Made by a program: the position numbers and the translations under genes. This document shows, piece by piece, positions 7,067 to 9,385 of a DNA stretch of 9,385 bases; the stretch's first letter is position 1, and each line of letters starts with the position of its first letter. The notes under the pieces are model-generated. The model saw nothing but the letters and a program-made list of their open reading frames with translations. It was not told the DNA's origin and made no database searches. Source of the DNA: Pseudomonadota bacterium (GTDB lineage: Bacteria; Pseudomonadota; Alphaproteobacteria; Rhizobiales; Devosiaceae); contig JAEZFJ010000277.1 of assembly GCA_023437755.1 (NCBI GenBank), positions 1 through 9,385 on the forward strand, read 5' to 3'.

Positions 7067-7900
7067 CTAGCCCTGCTCACGCAACAGAAAATCGCGCTCG
7101 GTGCGAAGGCCGGTCCATTCCCCCGGAACCTCGCTGTCGAAGATCAGCGTGTAGGGCCCGCGATAGCCGGCCTCTTCTGCCGCTGCGACGCAGGCGCTGT
7201 AATCCATCTCATCGAGATCGCCATCGATGAAGTTGGCCTTGGCGTGGCAGAGCTCCGCCCGCCCGAAGATGGATGCGAGCTGCTCATACTTGTCCGGCCC
7301 TTTCCAGTTGCCGAAATCGGCGAGCAGTCCGACGCGGCCGTCCAGCCGGTCCAGAAGATAGTGCACCTGCTCTGGCCCGGAGAGCAGGTTGTGCCAGTTC
7401 TCCGTGACCAGCCGCACCGGCGAACCGGCATTGCCGTCGGCCAGGCGCCCGAGCGCTGCGGCCGAGCGGACGAGCGTTTCCGGGCTGGGCGGCTGCATGC
7501 CGGCGACGATGCGGGCGTGCTCGGCGCCAAGCTCGTTGGCGATCTCGATCCAGCGGGCGATCCAGCCCTCGTCGCGAGCGCCATGCTCAGGATGGGTGAC
7601 GTCGCCGGCGTCGATCAGCAGGGTCTGCAGCCGTACATCGGCGATCTTCAACTGGTCGCGCAGTTCGCCGAGATAGACCGGATCGAGGCTGCGCAGGTGG
7701 AACGAGACGATCTCGAGCCGGTGGTAGCCATGGTTGGCGAGAACCGATGGCAGGCCCAGCAGCGATTCCTCGCCCTCGCCATAGGTCTGGTGCTCCGGCC
7801 CCACCTCGAAGCGGGTGAGATCGTGCGGATAGGTGCTCCCGAGCAGCCGGTGCAGCGACCAGGTGGATACGGCGATGCGGTCGGCGGTTATGGCGGCCAT
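7067..7900 (-). CDS. Sugar phosphate isomerase/epimerase family TIM-barrel protein
   Basis: This 277-residue protein has the xylose isomerase-like TIM-barrel fold (AP endonuclease 2 superfamily, PF01261 type). Members are metal-dependent isomerases, epimerases or dehydratases of sugars and inositols. The N-terminal strand IAVSTWSL (residues 9-16) is typical. Likely metal or substrate residues at strand ends are Glu63 (LEIVSFH), Glu167 (VTENWH), Asp195 (LADFGN), His219 (CHAKA) and Asp255 (LIFDSE). The last ligand is usually Glu, so the site may differ. The ATG at 7900 is chosen because AAGGGAG lies 7 nt before it; an in-frame GTG at 7933 would add 11 residues and put that SD inside the gene. 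It sits 48 bp after the amidohydrolase on the same strand, so the two are probably co-transcribed and act on related sugar acids. Reaction and substrate are unknown. Confidence 0.85.
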   Translation of the reverse strand: MAAITADRIAVSTWSLHRLLGSTYPHDLTRFEVGPEHQTYGEGEESLLGLPSVLANHGYHRLEIVSFHLRSLDPVYLGELRDQLKIADVRLQTLLIDAGDVTHPEHGARDEGWIARWIEIANELGAEHARIVAGMQPPSPETLVRSAAALGRLADGNAGSPVRLVTENWHNLLSGPEQVHYLLDRLDGRVGLLADFGNWKGPDKYEQLASIFGRAELCHAKANFIDGDLDEMDYSACVAAAEEAGYRGPYTLIFDSEVPGEWTGLRTERDFLLREQG

Positions 7901-7905
7901 GGCGA

Positions 7906-7927
7906 GTCTCCCTTGTGAGGCGGAGAC
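7906..7927 (-). promoter_or_regulatory. Hairpin overlapping the ribosome binding site of the TIM-barrel gene
   Basis: In the minus-strand transcript GUCUCC (7927-7922) can pair perfectly with GGAGAC (7911-7906) around a 10-nt loop. The right arm covers most of the Shine-Dalgarno sequence AAGGGAG (7914-7908) serving the ATG at 7900. Six base pairs with four G-C could mask the site and make translation depend on upstream ribosomes or a factor. It may be chance. Confidence 0.3.
7908..7914 (-). promoter_or_regulatory. Ribosome binding site AAGGGAG that decides the TIM-barrel start
   Basis: AAGGGAG on the minus strand ends 7 nt before the ATG at 7900, which is ideal spacing. It excludes the in-frame GTG at 7933 as the main start. 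Confidence 0.7.
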
Positions 7928-7948
7928 TTCCACGCCCTCGCCGCGCTT

Positions 7949-8776
7949 TCAACCCACCCGGTAGACCCGCTCGGCATTGCCGTGGAACAGGCGCGCCTGC
8001 TCGTCCGCGCTGGCACCGCCGACGATGTCCCGGGTGGCTTCGACCCATCGGGCCAGCGAGCCGTTTTTGGTCAGCACGGGATGGTCCGACCCCCAAACGA
8101 CGCGATCCCAGCCAAACACTTCGATCAGGTGCTCCACATAGGGGCGCAGGTCGTCCGGCTGCCAGCCGGGGCGGGCATTGGTGGCAATGCCGGAGATCTT
8201 CACGACCACATTGCGCCGTTCCGCCAGCGCTGCCGTGTCGGCACGCCAGGGGTCGAGACCATTGCCGGCAATATCCGGATTGCCGCAATGATCGAGAATG
8301 AACTGCAGCTCTGGCGCAGCATCCACCAGCGGCAGGCCGACGGGGCGCAACTGGTCGGCGCGGAGGCACAGGTCAAAGGTGAGGCCATAAGCGGGAAGGC
8401 GCCGCAGGTTCTCGGAAAACAGGGCGGTCTGGCTCAGCACGTCGGGTAGCTCGTGGAGAATGCGCCGCACGCCGCGCACCCGAGGCTCGGTGCCCAGCCG
8501 GTCGAGGTGGGCGGCAAAGCCCGCCTGCTCCGGCCGGCAGGCGGCGATGGCGCCGACAACGCGCGGCAGTTCCAGCACGAAGGCGGTCTCGGCTTCCATG
8601 TCCGCCTCGGCAACATCCACTTCCATGTGGAGCGCCGACTCGATGCCGAGCGGCACGGCCTCGGCGAAATAGCTTTGCTGGCTCCATTCGCGGTTCAGCG
8701 GATGACCAGGCCCGATCCAGGGATAGCTGAAGCGGTCAGGGTAGATCAGGTGGAGATGGGTATCCAGAATGCGCAT
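7949..8776 (-). CDS. Amidohydrolase family protein, L-fuconolactonase/L-rhamnonolactonase-like (COG3618)
   Basis: This 275-residue cytosolic TIM-barrel hydrolase is of the amidohydrolase 2 type. The metal motif HxH is at His7/His9 (LDTHLHL), followed by PDRFSYPWIGPGHPL. His163 lies in LDHCGNPDI, Lys193 in VVKISG, and the catalytic Asp231 in WGSDHPV. Arg101-Arg104 (RGVRRILHE) and the spacing of LDHxGxP, VxKISG and GSDxPV match COG3618 lactonases, which open sugar-acid lactones such as L-fucono-1,5- or L-rhamnono-1,4-lactone. The ATG at 8776 follows AGGAGG by 4 nt; the ATG directly before it (8779) is only 1 nt from the SD, and the open frame to 8836 has no better site. The gene leads the minus-strand run and diverges from a DHRS6-like dehydrogenase. 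That pairing is known from non-phosphorylative fucose/rhamnose pathways and supports a lactonase role. The exact sugar is inference; other carboxylate hydrolases share the fold. Confidence 0.85.
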   Translation of the reverse strand: MRILDTHLHLIYPDRFSYPWIGPGHPLNREWSQQSYFAEAVPLGIESALHMEVDVAEADMEAETAFVLELPRVVGAIAACRPEQAGFAAHLDRLGTEPRVRGVRRILHELPDVLSQTALFSENLRRLPAYGLTFDLCLRADQLRPVGLPLVDAAPELQFILDHCGNPDIAGNGLDPWRADTAALAERRNVVVKISGIATNARPGWQPDDLRPYVEHLIEVFGWDRVVWGSDHPVLTKNGSLARWVEATRDIVGGASADEQARLFHGNAERVYRVG

Positions 8777-8780
8777 CATG

Positions 8781-8786
8781 CCTCCT
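8781..8786 (-). promoter_or_regulatory. Ribosome binding site AGGAGG of the amidohydrolase gene
   Basis: A full AGGAGG lies 4 nt before the ATG at 8776 and 1 nt before the adjacent ATG at 8779, which makes 8776 the likelier start. It is the strongest SD in the window. Confidence 0.7.
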
Positions 8787-8872
8787 GATGCTAATTGGAC
8801 ACCTCTCTGCCCGCTTCGTTCAAGTGGGAAAGGCACTGGTCGGGCGAACGCTGCCCCCTAGCCCGCCCGCAC

Positions 8873-8886
8873 ACTGACATGTTAGT
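8873..8886. promoter_or_regulatory. Candidate operator: near-palindrome in the divergent region
   Basis: ACTGACATGTTAGT is palindromic in six of seven base pairs around a central ACATGT core. It lies 83 bp before the SDR start and 96 bp before the amidohydrolase start. Size and symmetry suit a dimeric repressor of the GntR or a similar family. No regulator gene is in the window, so the partner is unknown. Confidence 0.35.
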
Positions 8887-8956
8887 CCTTGCCAGCAGGG
8901 TTCATCGGTGAACTCGGCTGACCAGATCGGGGCGCGGCAACGGATCCGCGCGAGGG

Positions 8957-8961
8957 AAGGA
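8957..8961 (+). promoter_or_regulatory. Ribosome binding site AAGGA of the SDR gene
   Basis: AAGGA, inside a longer purine run from 8952, ends 8 nt before the ATG at 8970. This is good spacing and fixes the start of the truncated gene. Confidence 0.65.
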
Positions 8962-8969
8962 CGACCACC

Positions 8970-9385
8970 ATGCGGCTTGCCGGCAAGCGGATCTTCATTT
9001 CGGCTGCGGCGCAGGGCATGGGCCGCGCCAGCGCCATCGCCTGCGTGCGCGAAGGCGCCCAGGTGGTCGCCACGGACATCAATGCCGAATTGCTGGCAAC
9101 GCTGCCCGACGAGGCGCCGGGGATCGAAACCGCCGTGCTCGACGTCCGCAGCACGGAGGCGGTGAATGCCTTTGCCGCAAGTCAGGCGCCGTTCGACGGT
9201 ATCTTCAACTGCGCCGGCTTCGTGCACAATGGCGACATCCTCGCCACCAGCGAAGACGACTGGGATTTCAGCTTCGATCTCAACGTGAAGTCGATGTTCC
9301 GGGTCACAAAGGCGCTGCTGCCGGGCCTGCTGGAGCGGGTGCCGCACAATGGCGGCAGCGTCATTCTCAACATGGCCTCGATGGC
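8970..9385 (+). CDS. Short-chain dehydrogenase/reductase, DHRS6 (BDH2)-like, N-terminal part (3' end outside window)
   Basis: About 138 residues of an SDR with a Rossmann fold are present. The glycine motif reads SAAAQGMG (residues 11-18) in place of TGxxxGxG, keeping Gly16 and Gly18. Asp36 in ATDIN favours NAD(H). NCAG is at 80-83, Asn105 in LNVKSM, and the catalytic Ser is Ser137 in NMAS. The Tyr and Lys of the active site lie beyond the window end. AAAQGxG, ATDIN, NxAGFVHxG and DWDFSxxLNVxSM together closely resemble human DHRS6/BDH2, as I recall that sequence. Bacterial relatives next to COG3618 lactonases include 2-keto-3-deoxy-L-fuconate and L-rhamnonate dehydrogenases; human DHRS6 acts on 3-hydroxybutyrate and 4-oxoproline. 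With a fuconolactonase-like gene divergent to it, a role in oxidising a keto-deoxy sugar acid is the best inference. The start is supported by AAGGA 8 nt upstream. The family is sure, the substrate is not. Confidence 0.87.
   Translation, partial: MRLAGKRIFISAAAQGMGRASAIACVREGAQVVATDINAELLATLPDEAPGIETAVLDVRSTEAVNAFAASQAPFDGIFNCAGFVHNGDILATSEDDWDFSFDLNVKSMFRVTKALLPGLLERVPHNGGSVILNMASM

Larger units (their letters stand above)
8777..8969. promoter_or_regulatory. Divergent promoter region between amidohydrolase and SDR genes
   Basis: This 193-bp gap separates two divergent catabolic genes and should carry both promoters and a shared operator. On the minus strand a TTGAAC (8824-8819) resembles a -35 box, but no good -10 stands 16-18 bp after it. 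No -35/-10 pair stood out for the + strand. A near-palindrome at 8873-8886 is the best regulator site candidate. No small gene was seen in the gap. Confidence 0.5.

Noticed and set aside
7061..7070. CCTAG repeated twice at the stop codon of the TIM-barrel gene.
   Set aside because: A two-copy 5-bp repeat is too short to carry meaning.

Overview
The window is a GC-rich stretch of bacterial chromosome, densely coded. It holds eight genes, two of them cut by the window ends, and no tRNA, rRNA, CRISPR array or insertion sequence that I can see. The PhoR-like kinase tail, the transhydrogenase without redox cysteines, the codon bias and the short intergenic gaps all suggest an alphaproteobacterium, probably of the order Hyphomicrobiales. 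The order and any genus are inference; no marker gene is present to settle them.

Region by region: the + strand opens with the C-terminal ATP-binding half of a PhoR-type histidine kinase (1-471). It converges on a minus-strand DUF817 membrane protein (497-1342), with a perfect 14-bp palindrome filling the gap. A 103-bp divergent gap then leads to three + strand genes: a LOG-family (TIGR00730) nucleotide hydrolase (1446-2306), a soluble NAD(P) transhydrogenase SthA (2401-3816), and a second flavoprotein of the disulfide reductase family with a CxxxxC site, mercuric reductase/RclA-like (3899-5278). These converge on a minus-strand run that reads, in transcription order, a COG3618-type amidohydrolase/sugar lactonase (8776-7949), a xylose-isomerase-like TIM-barrel protein (7900-7067) and a triple-PAS GGDEF diguanylate cyclase (7025-5295). 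A 193-bp gap separates the amidohydrolase from a divergent short-chain dehydrogenase of the DHRS6 type (8970 to the window end), which is cut.

Two themes emerge. The middle block is redox and nucleotide housekeeping: two tandem FAD/NAD(P) enzymes, one of which balances NADH and NADPH, with a nucleotide-cleaving LOG enzyme upstream. The right-hand block looks like the edge of a sugar-acid catabolic locus. A fuconolactonase-like hydrolase and a DHRS6-like dehydrogenase transcribed from a shared divergent region are what the non-phosphorylative L-fucose or L-rhamnose routes use. The c-di-GMP synthase closes the same-strand run and may or may not be co-transcribed. I found no convincing new defence, mobile or RNA system. 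The items most worth a second look are the candidate sugar locus with its unassigned TIM-barrel protein, a near-palindromic operator candidate, a cysteine triad in the third PAS domain and a hairpin over one ribosome binding site.
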